A stretch of 64,000 nt of DNA from the NCBI GenBank assembly GCA_019916065.1, contig CM034236.1:49938690-50002689 (forward strand), given 5' to 3'. Each line of letters begins with the position of its first letter. Positions within the stretch are counted from its first letter, which is position 1. Both the position numbers and the translations under genes were made by a program. Shown in pieces: positions 21,901 through 33,045 of the stretch. The DNA is from Vitellaria paradoxa (Eukaryota; Streptophyta; Magnoliopsida; Ericales; Sapotaceae). The notes below the pieces were generated by a model, which saw only the letters and a program-made list of their open reading frames with translations, was not told the DNA's origin and did no database searches.

Positions 21901-24900
21901 CCTTTTACCTCCATTGTTATCTTTTTGTTTTGGCCATGGTATTAACAATATGTCAATCACACATTATATTGTATTAGATGGTATAATACTGTATTCCTGG
22001 CCAAACCCATGTGATGAATCTGACTGATGTCCAACGTTCACTCCAGGATTTCTTTTATTGGAAATGGAAGGTGAGAAGAAATATAAGTGGAGTTTTTCTC
22101 ATAAGTTGAATATATAATGCTATTCTGTCCACATATTTAAATAATTCTTAGAAATATCATATACCCATTCCTTTTAATTGATTTGTATGTAATTATGGCT
22201 ACCTACATTGTATGTGGATACATGCATATTGGTTATGCCATCTTAAGTGGATGTTGGATCTCAATGATAGAGATGGGAGTGCCAAGTCTTTGGTTGGTTT
22301 TTTTTTTCAGTCACATGAACATATTGATGATTGAGAGAGTTATTCAACGTATGACAGGTTGGCACTGAAACTGGTTCAAATTGGAAAACAGAAATGTCTT
22401 TAGCCCGTGATCAAATTGTGAGCTAGCGCGATTTTGGTTGTTTTTCTTCCCCCCCCCCCCCCCCAAAATAACAGATTTTGACTTTGTTGAAGGAGAGCAG
22501 TCTAGTTCATTGACCCCTTAAGAAAAGAAAAGAATTTCCTTGCTATATAATGGTGTAAATGAACTAGTAGCATACCCTGATCTATTTTTCTGCTGAACAA
22601 TTTTCAAACAAATGGAAATTAACCCTTTTATTTCTATTGTGAGTTGTGGTACTTTTCTAGAATGAGGGACCAAAATTCGGTCTGTGCAATCTTAGATGTA
22701 TATCTTGGTATAACTTTCAATGAACTTCGAAATCTTTTGTAGTTGATTTGTTCGACTATGGGTATTTGTTTGTAGTAGTTGAAGCAAAATTTTTTGTTGT
22801 CCAAAAAGAGGGAAATGATTTTACTTATGACCGTATTCTGTCTACTTCTACTCTCTTGGTTTTGTTTTTCATAAATGTATGCAATGTGTGAGTAATATGG
22901 TAACTTAATGTCTTTACAAATATTTATATGTGAAATGTTGAAGAAACAAGAACAACATTGTTTTAGAAAGTTGGTATGCAATTCTCCGTGTTGTGAGTTT
23001 ATAAAAAGCAACAATTAACAAAAGGAATGAATTCGATTGACAATATGTTTGTCTTTGGCACCTGTTTTTTTTTTTAATATTTTTTTTATTTTCACTTATT
23101 TCGTGCTCTTTTCACCAAATGTAAATTGGATTACTGCTGTGCATCAAATCATAGTGTGCTCTATGTTTTTCTAATTTGCTCCCCCTAGTATTTTTCTATA
23201 CATGAGGGTTAGAATAGAGAACAAGAGAAGCAAGGGTAGCATAGGCAAGGACTTGTGGATGCACTTTGATTCTTTAAACTACTAGCAATCTCAGAAAAGA
23301 TAAAAAGGAAAGGGTAGTGGAGAGTTTGAACATTGTGCGTGGAGATGTGTGAAACCCGTCCGACATTTTGTTAAGCCTCTGTTTTTGCTGTCCTTTTGCA
23401 TGTCTGGTTGGCATGGTTTTGTCATTACATCAGCATAATGTTTTTCCACTCAATAGAGTTTTCAATAGAACAGTTAACCACTAGGCCCACCCAGAAGACA
23501 TTTCCCTCATCAAGTTTGGCTGGATCACTTGGCTTAAGCATGACACCCTTTGACAATACAGATACACCGTCCCCCACCAATATTCCCAGGGTTTTTTCAT
23601 CTGTGCCTCCCTCTCCTTTTTAAAATTTCCTTTATTGTGCTATAGGATTCAAATCTCTAGTGTGTGATGCATGAATGAAAAGTCGGTGGCCCCTCGTAGT
23701 GCTGGCTCAATGGCCTTCTTGGTCCCGTTGGGAAAATTGAAGAAAACAGAGATTTAATTAGGTTAAGTTGGAAAAGATTGGGGGTTCTAGATTCATGAAA
23801 CATGAATACGTTGCTTTTGCTCCCTAAGAGTTCTAAGGTAATTAAAATTTGAGATTTTACTGTTTCTTCCCCTTCTACGGAAGATATTAATCTTGAAGAA
23901 AATAGAATTTCCACAACAATTGCGAATTCTTCTAATATCATTTGAGAATGAGAATATAGATTTGTGTCACCCCCCAAATTTTTATTTGGTTAGAATTAGA
24001 AGCAGAAAAAGATAAAATGATTTTGTTGATACATTTGAGTAATTAAATAAGTAATTAAACGTTTCATAATTAGTAAGTTGGATTTATTGTCAGAACATGT
24101 TATTTTTTAACAAAATTGATTTATTTAAACCATGCTCATGAGCAAGTGCATAGAAATACTTCTGAAGATAAGTTTTTTTGTTTTGGTAATTACTTCTGAA
24201 GATAAGTAGATATACAAAGTCATGTTGGTGAGATGTGTCTAATTCTAAATATCTTTTGAACTCCTCCATTTGAAATTAAAATTGAAACTCCCATGGATTT
24301 TGTTTTGATATATGAACTGGTGGGTGTGATGTACCTTACTGTAACTTATAGATCAGCGTTTGTTGTCTGCGACTCTTCCAAAAAGCTATCTAATTTGAAT
24401 TCAAAGACAATGTTATATCGAACAGTGAAAACCAAGCATTGCGAACATCTCAAATTTGAGCCAACAGTTTTACCTGTGGTTAGTATGCATATTAGCCTAT
24501 ACGTTTGATGTCTGAGCCAATATATTCCAATTTCTCCTAATGTTTCTCAGAAATAAAAGGGAGCTACTATGGAAATAACTAGTGATTATGGTCCATGGAT
24601 ATGACTTTTCAGGCAATGATGTCTTTTCTCATGAGTATTGACTGGAGAACAAGAAAATGAGAAATGTGAACAAGATTAAATTTCAACCATCCAAAGGTCC
24701 CCACGCCCAGTGTGTCCTAAATACGCGAGGTTCAGACCTTTAAAATTAGGGTACGAAAAAGACCTCTTCAGGCCAGCTAGGTGTTTAGTTACAACTATTA
24801 ATGCATGCCTTTCCTTCCCATTTAGCAGATGCTCCATTTCTGATTACATTATCTTCATTTGTCACAATTTCACCTGAAAAATTATTTATTTTTTAAACAA

Positions 24901-27412
24901 TCGGTTCAAATTTTGTTATCAGTATATTTTTCTCTCTATTTTTTTTTTTTTTTTTTTGGGTGCAATCTATTGTCTGTAAATGGTGCAACATATTGTTCAC
25001 ACTAATTTCTCGAAAGTTAAATCTGTTGAGGAAGAGTAACTTTATTACTTACGTGTGACTTATTCTCTCTAAATACCATTAATGCATAATCTATTAATAA
25101 TTTGTTCATAGATTCCCACATTGAAATCACCCATGATTAGTCTGCATCATCACTGCGTAAAGCTGTAATCTATACAATGAGAAGCGGAATGTAAAAAAAA
25201 TAAAAAATTGCCAAATTCATGCTACTTTTAGCTTTTCACCCTTCGAAAAATATTAGTCATTGTTAGAAGAGAAGGAAGGTGGGAAACTGGAATTGAAATG
25301 CATTTAGCATTTTCCACTGTAAATCAAACAAGTTGTTATGATGTTCATGATGATATGCCTAACTCTAAAAGCTTTCATTTATAGCATGTTTCCCAAAGTT
25401 AATGAATATGATTTTGCCAGGTAGAATTTATAGCTCCATGTTGTTTGTTGGACTTCTTGATTGTAGAATTCTCTCTCTCTCTCTCTCTCTCTCCAACATA
25501 ACTTCTTTGTCCCGAGGGCCGGTTGGAATTCCCCCACAAGGAGGAAGACATGGAAGTGCGAATTCAATGAAGTAATAGTATTCATGTGAGAGAACAGGGA
25601 GAAGTGAGTTGGAAACAGCTAGATGAGAAGGCTGTTGTTTTGATATCAAAGTCAGATAGATTGGTAGAACTTTCAAAGCTGGGTACTCTTTTGTTTTCCT
25701 TGATCCTCAACAAATAGCAGATGGGCAAACTCCAAATAGTCAGTAAAAGCAGAGGCAATAAAGTTTTGATCCTCTTTGGATACCTCTGTCCAAACAGACA
25801 CCCTCCCTCCTGCCAAGAGGATTGGGGTTGGTTGATTGATGTGTTACACTTCATAGTAAGATCTTAGAAGAAGCTGATTTATATCCCTCCACTGCGCCCA
25901 AGTGTGTGCGTGTATATATAATTATGGTATGTATATGAAAAGGCACATTCCAAATGCTATAGAAAAATTAAATTAAATGGACTCCTCCCAACGTGAAGAG
26001 AGGAAGAGGAAGTTCATTCCAAAATATTGAAGGTAATACACATAAATGGACTGAATACAGAGAGATAAATAAAAGAATGAAATGGCACTCTAATGTTGCT
26101 ATATATCTCCCTTATAAGTTTGTTACACAAAATCACTGGGAGTTTATGAAAGGAATTCTACAGCTATCTCAAAAAATTCCTAACTAGTTTGCTCATTCCA
26201 ACACCAATCCTCATCTTCAATGCCTTTTGTAATTAGTGTTACATGTCTAATCTAATAAATTAAAAAAAAAAACACTTTTATCTCTGAAAAGTTATGAAAA
26301 TCGTTGAAAAATACTAAAAATTTTTAAAAATTATTCACTTTTTATCGCATTGCACGAATTACAAACGCACAACTTTTATCAATTTTTACCAATTTTTGTC
26401 ATTTCAAACGCCACTTATCTCATAAAGATATGATTATTGTACTTGTGTAATAAAAATATATTTTAATGGTTTCTTTTATTTAAAGTGATTAGTTCATAAA
26501 ATATCTGCTTCATTCTAATCAATTCTTCTGACAAATAATTTTAATTGTATAGTACTATTCTAAAATCAAAGAATTTGCAACTTGATATATATTCACATGA
26601 AAAATATTATTCTATTAAAATTTTTATTTAGATGGTTGGTGATGTCATTTTTTAATAAAAATACACTTTTAATTTTAATAAAACTCTTTTATTAAAAATT
26701 CTGTTTTCACAGAAGTGACCCAACTTAACATAACTGTTGGGGTTATTAATGGGAACCTTGAATTCATCCTCCACTCCCAGAGTTAACAATTAACTCTTTA
26801 GAATGGAGAAATTTTAACTTCTAAATTGCTATAGAGAGTATTAAATATGGTTAAAAAAAGTTAAAAAAATCAATGAAAAAAAAAGGTGACATTTGGCCTT
26901 TTTAACCTAATATTAACATTCCCTTAATGTTGTAGTGGCTTTCCAAGCAACTTAAAAATCTCTGCATTTTTTATTCCACACCAAATACAATCTGAGGCTG
27001 TGCTTGAATTAATAATTTATCAAAGAAAAAGGAAAGAAAATAGGAATTCAAAAATCTTCTCTTTTGTTCAGTTGTGATGGAAAATAGAGGAGGACAGACA
27101 TATAATTTAAGAGATTTTTAAGTTGGTTGTACAGCCACTAACATGTACTGATTCTGAAGGACACCACCGTAAGAGTTTCATCCAACTGCAGTGAATGCAT
27201 TCCTTCAAACTTAACGCTGCATTTGTTTAATGTAAAATATGTTTTTTTAAAAAATAACTTTATTAATATTTTATAAAATTTTAATAAAAATATTTTACAT
27301 CACAACAAACGGCGACTCGTAGTAGCGGGATAACCACTTTTTTACCTATTTATAAAAAATAAATTAATTAAAATAAGCACCCACAGGCTTCTGAATCTCC
27401 GATGAGAAACTA
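21901..27412. other. Long intergenic region with no recognised gene
   Basis: The first few hundred bases after 21900 should hold the CYCD3 3' UTR. Beyond that all ORFs are short, lack family features and overlap other frames. It contains a run of 16 C (22449-22464), a CT microsatellite (25471-25493) and a dispersed repeat copy (26281-26412, with TTTTTATCGCATTGCACGAA). The 23650-23960, 25500-25880 and 26730-26960 stretches are less AT-rich but unassigned. Confidence 0.6.
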
Positions 27413-27574
27413 TTTGGGCCTACATGGGTCTGGGCTAAGCTTTCTTCACAATTATTCTTGGTACCTTTTGGGCCTATATGAGACTGGGCTAAGTCAGCAC
27501 ATTCTTCCTCAATTAAAACTTTTGGGCCTATATGGGACTGGGCTAAGTCAGCCCATTCTTCTTCCTCAATTAAG
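27413..27574. repeat. 54-bp tandem repeat, three copies
   Basis: TTTGGGCCTAYATG begins at 27413, 27467 and 27521, an exact 54-bp period. Each copy continues with GACTGGGCTAAG and CATTCTTC...CAATTAA. The first copy is the most diverged. Non-coding. Confidence 0.8.
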
Positions 27575-27599
27575 GACTTAAGTCGGTTTCGAAAGTTTA

Positions 27600-27930
27600 G
27601 GTGTCATTTAGTTTATTTTTTTATTTTTTATTTCTTATTTTTATTTTTTATTTTATATTTTGAATTTTGTTTTTTATTTTGTACTTTCGAAAATAAAGAA
27701 AACAGATCAAAATTCATTTAATTACTTGTATTTTCAAATTTTGTTTTAAAAAATAAAAAATAAATTTACACATAAAATAAAAAATGATAAAAAGTCATTT
27801 TAAGAATTTTTAACAAAAAATAAAAAAAAATCTTAAAATAAGAAAAATATAATATTTTTTATTTTCTTATTTTGAGATTTTTAACATATAAAATAAAAAT
27901 AAAAAATAAAAAAATAAATCAAATGCTACC
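27600..27930. mobile_element. MITE with TTA target duplication (copy 2)
   Basis: Starts GGTGTCATTTAG and ends AAATGCTACC, flanked by TTA at 27597-27599 and 27931-27933. It has the same terminal design, length (331 bp) and poly-A/T interior as the copy at 3596-3929. Inner motifs such as TTTTGAGATTTTT pair with their complement within the element. Confidence 0.65.
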
Positions 27931-28369
27931 TTAACGATTTAAACCTAAACACATTTTTGAAATTTCAAGGTTCTTCAAACAACCTATTACTATTACTGTT
28001 CGTTTATATTCATACTGATGGGGAAAAAAAATGAAGAAGAAAGGTGGAAAGATGGATTGTGCACAAAGATTACAAAACCGAATCCACCCATGTATACATA
28101 TTACCAAAAAGAACAAATAATAACATTGATGAAAAATTGAATGTGTACCAACAAACCAAATCACTTTTTGTCGACATAGCAACAAATTTCAGTAATTATG
28201 CATGGGATGTAAACCAAGCTGCTGGTGATCACGATCAGACCAAAAACAAAAATGCTTGAACCCAAAACAAAATTACAAAAAGAAGAATTTGAAAGACTGA
28301 AGTCGAAATAGTGAACCAAAAAAAATTAAATAGAAAACAGTAAGATTAATCTGCAGTTGATGAGAGTTT

Positions 28370-28724
28370 TTATCTGGATTTATCGCCAGAGATAGCTTCC
28401 TTGGCGGACTCAAGGGTGGATGCAACAGAAGCAGCAGCCCCAGACAAAACGCCACCGCTAGTTTTGGAATTTGGAGCTGTATGGGGCTGATGAACCACCT
28501 GAACCGGCCTCCGTTCCTGCGCTTGTCTTGCAGATGATCTGTAATCCACTGTGTTCACTGTCCTCTCCCCATGATCTTGCCTGTTCTCCGTCTCCGTCCC
28601 CTGTCAATCGCAAAGATCAAGAAATGTGAAAAATCATTGTCTTCTCAACAAATGGATAGTAACAAAGGCAAGAAAAGGCTAAGGAAATTTTTACCTGGGT
28701 AGATGATTTATTCGTCTCGGCCAT
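28370..28724 (-). CDS. Small plant protein of unknown function (86 aa)
   Basis: Two exons on the minus strand: 28695-28724 (MAETNKSSTQ) and 28370-28600, split by a 94-bp GT..AG intron, giving 86 residues. The ATG was chosen because it opens a short exon ending in CAG|GTAAAA, and the next exon continues in frame after TGACAG. The protein is hydrophilic, with Arg/Gln/His-rich middle (RQAQERRPVQVVHQPH). Its C-terminal part, SGGVLSGAAASVASTLESAK, could form an amphipathic helix somewhat like LEA or stress-related small proteins. No signal peptide or membrane segment is seen. I do not recognise the family, so no function is assigned. It lies 0.9 kb downstream of EB1C on the same strand. Confidence 0.7.
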
Positions 28725-29622
28725 GATTGATTATTATGTGGTGTTCAACCGAAAAAAAAAATGGTGAGGAATTTATTATATTACTGGGGAGTTTGTTTTA
28801 GAAGCACTATTTCCAAGCATTGCCTACGAGCGGTTTCACTAGCTACAGAGGATTAAACGGGAAAATGGTTGGCCAGAATTGTGGACATAATTTTAGTGTA
28901 GCATGGTTTTGACTGAATTAGAACCTTCACTTCAAAACAGAAAACACCTATTAAGATGGTTCTCAATTACAAGAAACCCACTAACCACGTTATTTTTATT
29001 TATTCATTTTTTTCCCAACTTCACTTAACTGTAATATTAAAATTTTTGTGAAGCGTGATATGCATTGTGTATCAAAGAAAATATTTATACAAATGATTAA
29101 ACCACCAGATTTGTAGGTAAAACAATCTTGGCTATAGTATCGACACATATAAACAAATGTATTATTATCTTTGTACTTCTAACAATCCAAATGAGCAATG
29201 GATACTGGAGGATTGTTGCAAGAGGAGAAATAAAAAGGAAAAGCAAAATCCCTTCTCCATAATATAATTTCCATGAGTTCAACCAGTTATTCAAAAATCC
29301 ACTTCTTACTGATTTAAAAAACAAATTGTCTACTCGAGTAATACAACAAAGCCTTCGAATTGTACACCAAGCAGCTAATCTTAAGAGCAAGAGAGAAATT
29401 GAACTCCTACAAGTCCTCATAATAAGATGTCCAACTAATAGCCCTGATACAAAGAGGTGTTATTGCTTGTTCCTTGTTAACAGACAACACAAACAGAATG
29501 AAACATCGGAGTTTGTAAGCTAAAATGTTGCTTTTGACAGAGGATAGGAAGGAAAGTAAACTGGCAATAGAATTGCTCCTGAAGCAGACAGAACCATTGT
29601 ATTTACTGTAAAAAAGGATGGA
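28725..29622. other. Intergenic region between small gene and EB1C
   Basis: Contains the promoter side of the small gene and, from about 29100, probably the 3' UTR of EB1C. ORFs on both strands at 29097-29523 overlap each other and have no family features. Confidence 0.5.
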
Positions 29623-31750
29623 TCAGTAGGTCACAAGGGGCGATCCACTGCAATGGACATCGGAAGCATCAGAAATCCTTTGCCTCGGAGACAATGTAGT
29701 GATGGCAGCAGCATCAACATCAGCATTGACGATATTTTTCCTTTTCTGATTATCTAACTTTGGCCCATCTTCTTGCACCTCAAATATAGGACTCAACAAC
29801 TCACCTTCCCTCTGGCTCTGGGATATCATGGCTTGAGCTTCTGCCACCACTGATGCACTGTCATCTGTAGCGTACAATATCCTCTTTATTGCTTCAACAA
29901 CCTGTAAACAAAATTACTAATTTATATACTTATTAAGTATTTTGAATCCACTAATTCCTCGCATAAACCCACTTAGAAAACATTACAGGTAAATTTTCAA
30001 TCTCGGGGCACTGGCACAAGATCTCAACATCCCTCAGCTTTGCAAAGTAGAAGTCCCTCTCTTTCTCTAGACTGTCAACTGACAACTTCAACTCTGTGAT
30101 CTGCAACAAAACAGAAGTTAGAATAGACTCGGAAAATTCTTAAATTGGAAATTTGGAAGTTACTTATACAGTAATGATTTCAAGTACCTGTTCATCATAT
30201 GCAGGCCCTCCACCGGAAGAAGGTCTAGAGGCCTTAATGGACTGATTTGTAGTGTTGACATCGTTCCTTCGAGTACCATGTGAGGTCTGAGTTCTAGAAG
30301 CAGCTGTTGAAGATTTGCTTGAAGGTTGTGGTGGTGCAGATTTCTTGCTCAAATCTTTTCCTCCCTTTGAAACCTCTCTCCTTTCCAAAGGATTATAACT
30401 AACATTTCCAGCAAAATTAGTCATCGAAATGCATTGGTTTCTTTCTAAAAGTAGAATTTTCATCCAGTGACAGACAATAAATGGTTTGCTTCCATTAAAA
30501 TAAAAAAAAAATTCAAGATAATAAAACATCAAAGAGAGTAACAAGGCATTGGAACATTAGCTACTTGATGCCAACTTTTTAAAGACTTAAGAGTCAGCAT
30601 CATGAAATACTTCCCCCCCCCCCAAAAAAAAAGGAGCATTTGCACAATTAAGTTTAAGAAGCATGCATTAATACTCTGAAGTGAATAAAATATGATTAAC
30701 AATGGTTAAGAAACAGAAAATTTGATGATGTTGGGGGGGGGGGGGGACAACAGGGACCAGAGCATGAGTAGCTCAGTAATTAACCTTTCCGGTTTAATTG
30801 TGACCAATTAGACCGCAAAGACAAAGAAAGTGAATCCACCATATACACAAACCCATATTACTTTTTCCATTACAGAAAACCATAAAAGTTATAAAAGATT
30901 TGCTCACAATGAACCTGTCTTCTTCTATTATCTTAACCGCACCAGAACAGACAGCACGAAGAGATCATTTATCACATATTTAGAATAAACAACTAGAGAA
31001 TTCTCAGACAAATTCAATAAATTTAATTTCATAGAGGAAAGAACCAGAATTGGGAAACTACCCATGTAGAATGCCTCCTTTAACCCTATCCCAATACCGC
31101 TTCATCCATTGCATGAATTCCAGATTATCAAGGGGCCTGCCTTTCACTAGCTTGCTCACCTCAATGTGCTGCAACTCCAAACACACAAGACGAATTAATC
31201 AACCACCCCAAAAAAAATAAGAAATCAGAGATTAAAAAAAAAAAACCAGTGATTTAGGCAAAAGTAATCAAATTTCCTTAATATTTTCCAAGGAAATAAA
31301 CCCTATAAAGGCAAATCAAGAAGTAGAATAGAGAGAGAGAGAAATTGGGGGAAAAATAAATCAACCTTGTTGATCTTGAGTTTGTTGAAGACATCTTGAA
31401 GAACTTTGTAATTCTGTATCATGTCGTACTCGTTCTTGGCGTCGAAGTTGACCTTGTGCATCGGCACCGTTCCGGGATGGACCGCATCCATCAGCTGGCA
31501 ATGAACCGCGCCAGAACATGCCTGCAATCATCGCCAGATCCAAACGCTCAAACGTAAATGAAATCATAGATGAAAACAGACAAACACGTAGGAATTGAAA
31601 TGCGAGAGACTCCAAGATTAGGGCTTTGGAGAGAAAAGAAACCTCTTCGACTTTGGCGAGACTGAGTTGTAGAGTTGAGTTGATCCACGCCAAGATCTCC
31701 GATCTCCCGACAAAATAAGCCGAATCCATTGTTCCAATATTCGCCGCCAT
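29623..31750 (-). CDS. EB1C: Microtubule end-binding protein EB1C
   Basis: Six exons on the minus strand: 31643-31750, 31366-31521, 31062-31168, 30188-30398, 29987-30100, 29623-29901; 324 residues, all GT..AG and in frame. EB1 proteins track growing microtubule plus ends. The N-terminal calponin-homology domain (about residues 10-115) has [38 protein letters not shown] and [20 protein letters not shown] Ser/Lys/Arg-rich linker (about 126-190) precedes the EB1 dimerisation coiled coil (195-245: [20 protein letters not shown], then RDVEILCQ). The tail is basic, with QKRKNIVN (284-291) and [14 protein letters not shown] (300-313), and ends in SPLVTY instead of the acidic EEY-like tail. This tail and the length mark the EB1C subclass, which in Arabidopsis is nuclear in interphase and acts at the spindle and phragmoplast. 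Confidence 0.95.
30613..30746. repeat. Paired C-run and G-run inside EB1C intron 3
   Basis: C11 at 30613-30623 and G14 at 30733-30746 lie 110 bp apart in the 663-bp third intron. They could pair as a hairpin in the pre-mRNA or single-stranded DNA. Run lengths may be affected by sequencing error. Confidence 0.7.
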
Positions 31751-32207
31751 TTCCTATCTCTCCCCTCTTTTCTCTCTCTGTCTGAGACTCGACTGTGAAC
31801 CTCCCTGCGCTGCACAGAAAGTAGTCGTTGTTTGAAATGAGAGTGAGAGCGGGACTCTCTGGCTTTTACTAGATTCAAAATTTGCGTTAACACGTTACAA
31901 GCTGCTTGCTCCGACCCGGGTTTGGTGGGTACGGAATTTGGGCTTATCTAATAGGTATCTATTATTGGGTTTTTTAAGACGGATCACTATTTATAGATTT
32001 ATAATGATTTTAGTTATATCAAAAAAATTTGTTTATGAATAAGTTATACTTATAACAAAAAAATAAAAAAAGATATCACACGTTTTTTACTACATTTTAA
32101 AACTATCAGTTTTATCCAAAAAAAGTGGACACTTTACTCATAACTTCTACAACTTTTCATCTTCTTTACAAAGCAAGCAAAACCAATTTTTGCAACAAAA
32201 TCAAAAC
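31751..32207. other. EB1C upstream region
   Basis: Pyrimidine-rich (in minus sense GA-rich) leader to about 31860, then AT-rich DNA. No clear TATA box was seen. No gene. Confidence 0.4.
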
Positions 32208-33045
32208 TGCCATCAATCGATACATAATACAAACCAATTATACGAGCCAATATCATCATATTTTTTGAAACAGTACCGGTACTATTTTGAAGATAGCTCA
32301 AAACACCGATCGGCCCCATGGATTTCTCTTGCCCTAGAAACTTGCCATCTGCTTATAATTCATGGTATTGTTCTGAAACAGTACCAGTATTATTTTGTAC
32401 CAGTACTATTTTCATACTGCCATCAATCGATACATAACACAAACCAACTATACGAGTCAACATCATCATATTTTTTGAAACAGTACCGGTACTGTTTTGA
32501 AGATAGCTCAAAACGCCGATCGGCTCCATTGATTTCTCTTGCCTTGAAAACCTGTCATCTGCTTATAATTTATGCACTTGTTTTGTACTGATCCTATTTT
32601 CATACTGCCATAAAAAAACATCCATCGATACATAACACAAATCAAACATACGAACCAACATTATCATATTTTTCAAAACAGTACCAGTACTGTTTTGAAA
32701 ATACTTCAAAACGCCGATCAGCCCCATGGATTTCTCTTGCCCTAAAAATTTGTCATCTTCTTATAATTCATGGTACTGTTCTGAAACAGTATAAGTACTG
32801 TTTTTGTACTGCCATCAATCGATATATAACACAAACCAACCATACGAGCCAACATCATCATATTTTTTGAAACAGTACCGATACTGTTTTGAAGATATCT
32901 CAAAACACCGATTGGCCTCATGGATTTCTCTTACCCTAAAAACTCGTTATTTGCTTATAATTCATGGTACTGTTTTCATACTCCCATCAATCGATACATA
33001 ACACAGACTAACCATACGTGCCAACGTCATCATATTTTTAAAATC
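32208..33045. repeat. Tandem repeat, about 170-210 bp units, four copies plus a partial
   Basis: The phrase TGCCATCAATCGATACATAA starts near 32208, 32418, 32606, 32810 and 32982. Each unit continues with CGAGCCAACATCATCATATT, a palindrome such as CAGTACCGGTACTG, GAAGATAGCTCAAAAC and CATGGATTTCTCTTGCC. Unit lengths vary through partial internal duplications of the AACAGTACCAGTACT part. The fifth copy is cut near 33045. Open frames across it (133, 65, 139 codons) follow the repeat and have the low complexity expected of chance. Confidence 0.85.

Noticed and set aside
29097..29523. ORFs of 107 (-) and 65 (+) codons downstream of EB1C
   Set aside because: They lie in the probable EB1C 3' UTR, overlap each other and have no family features.
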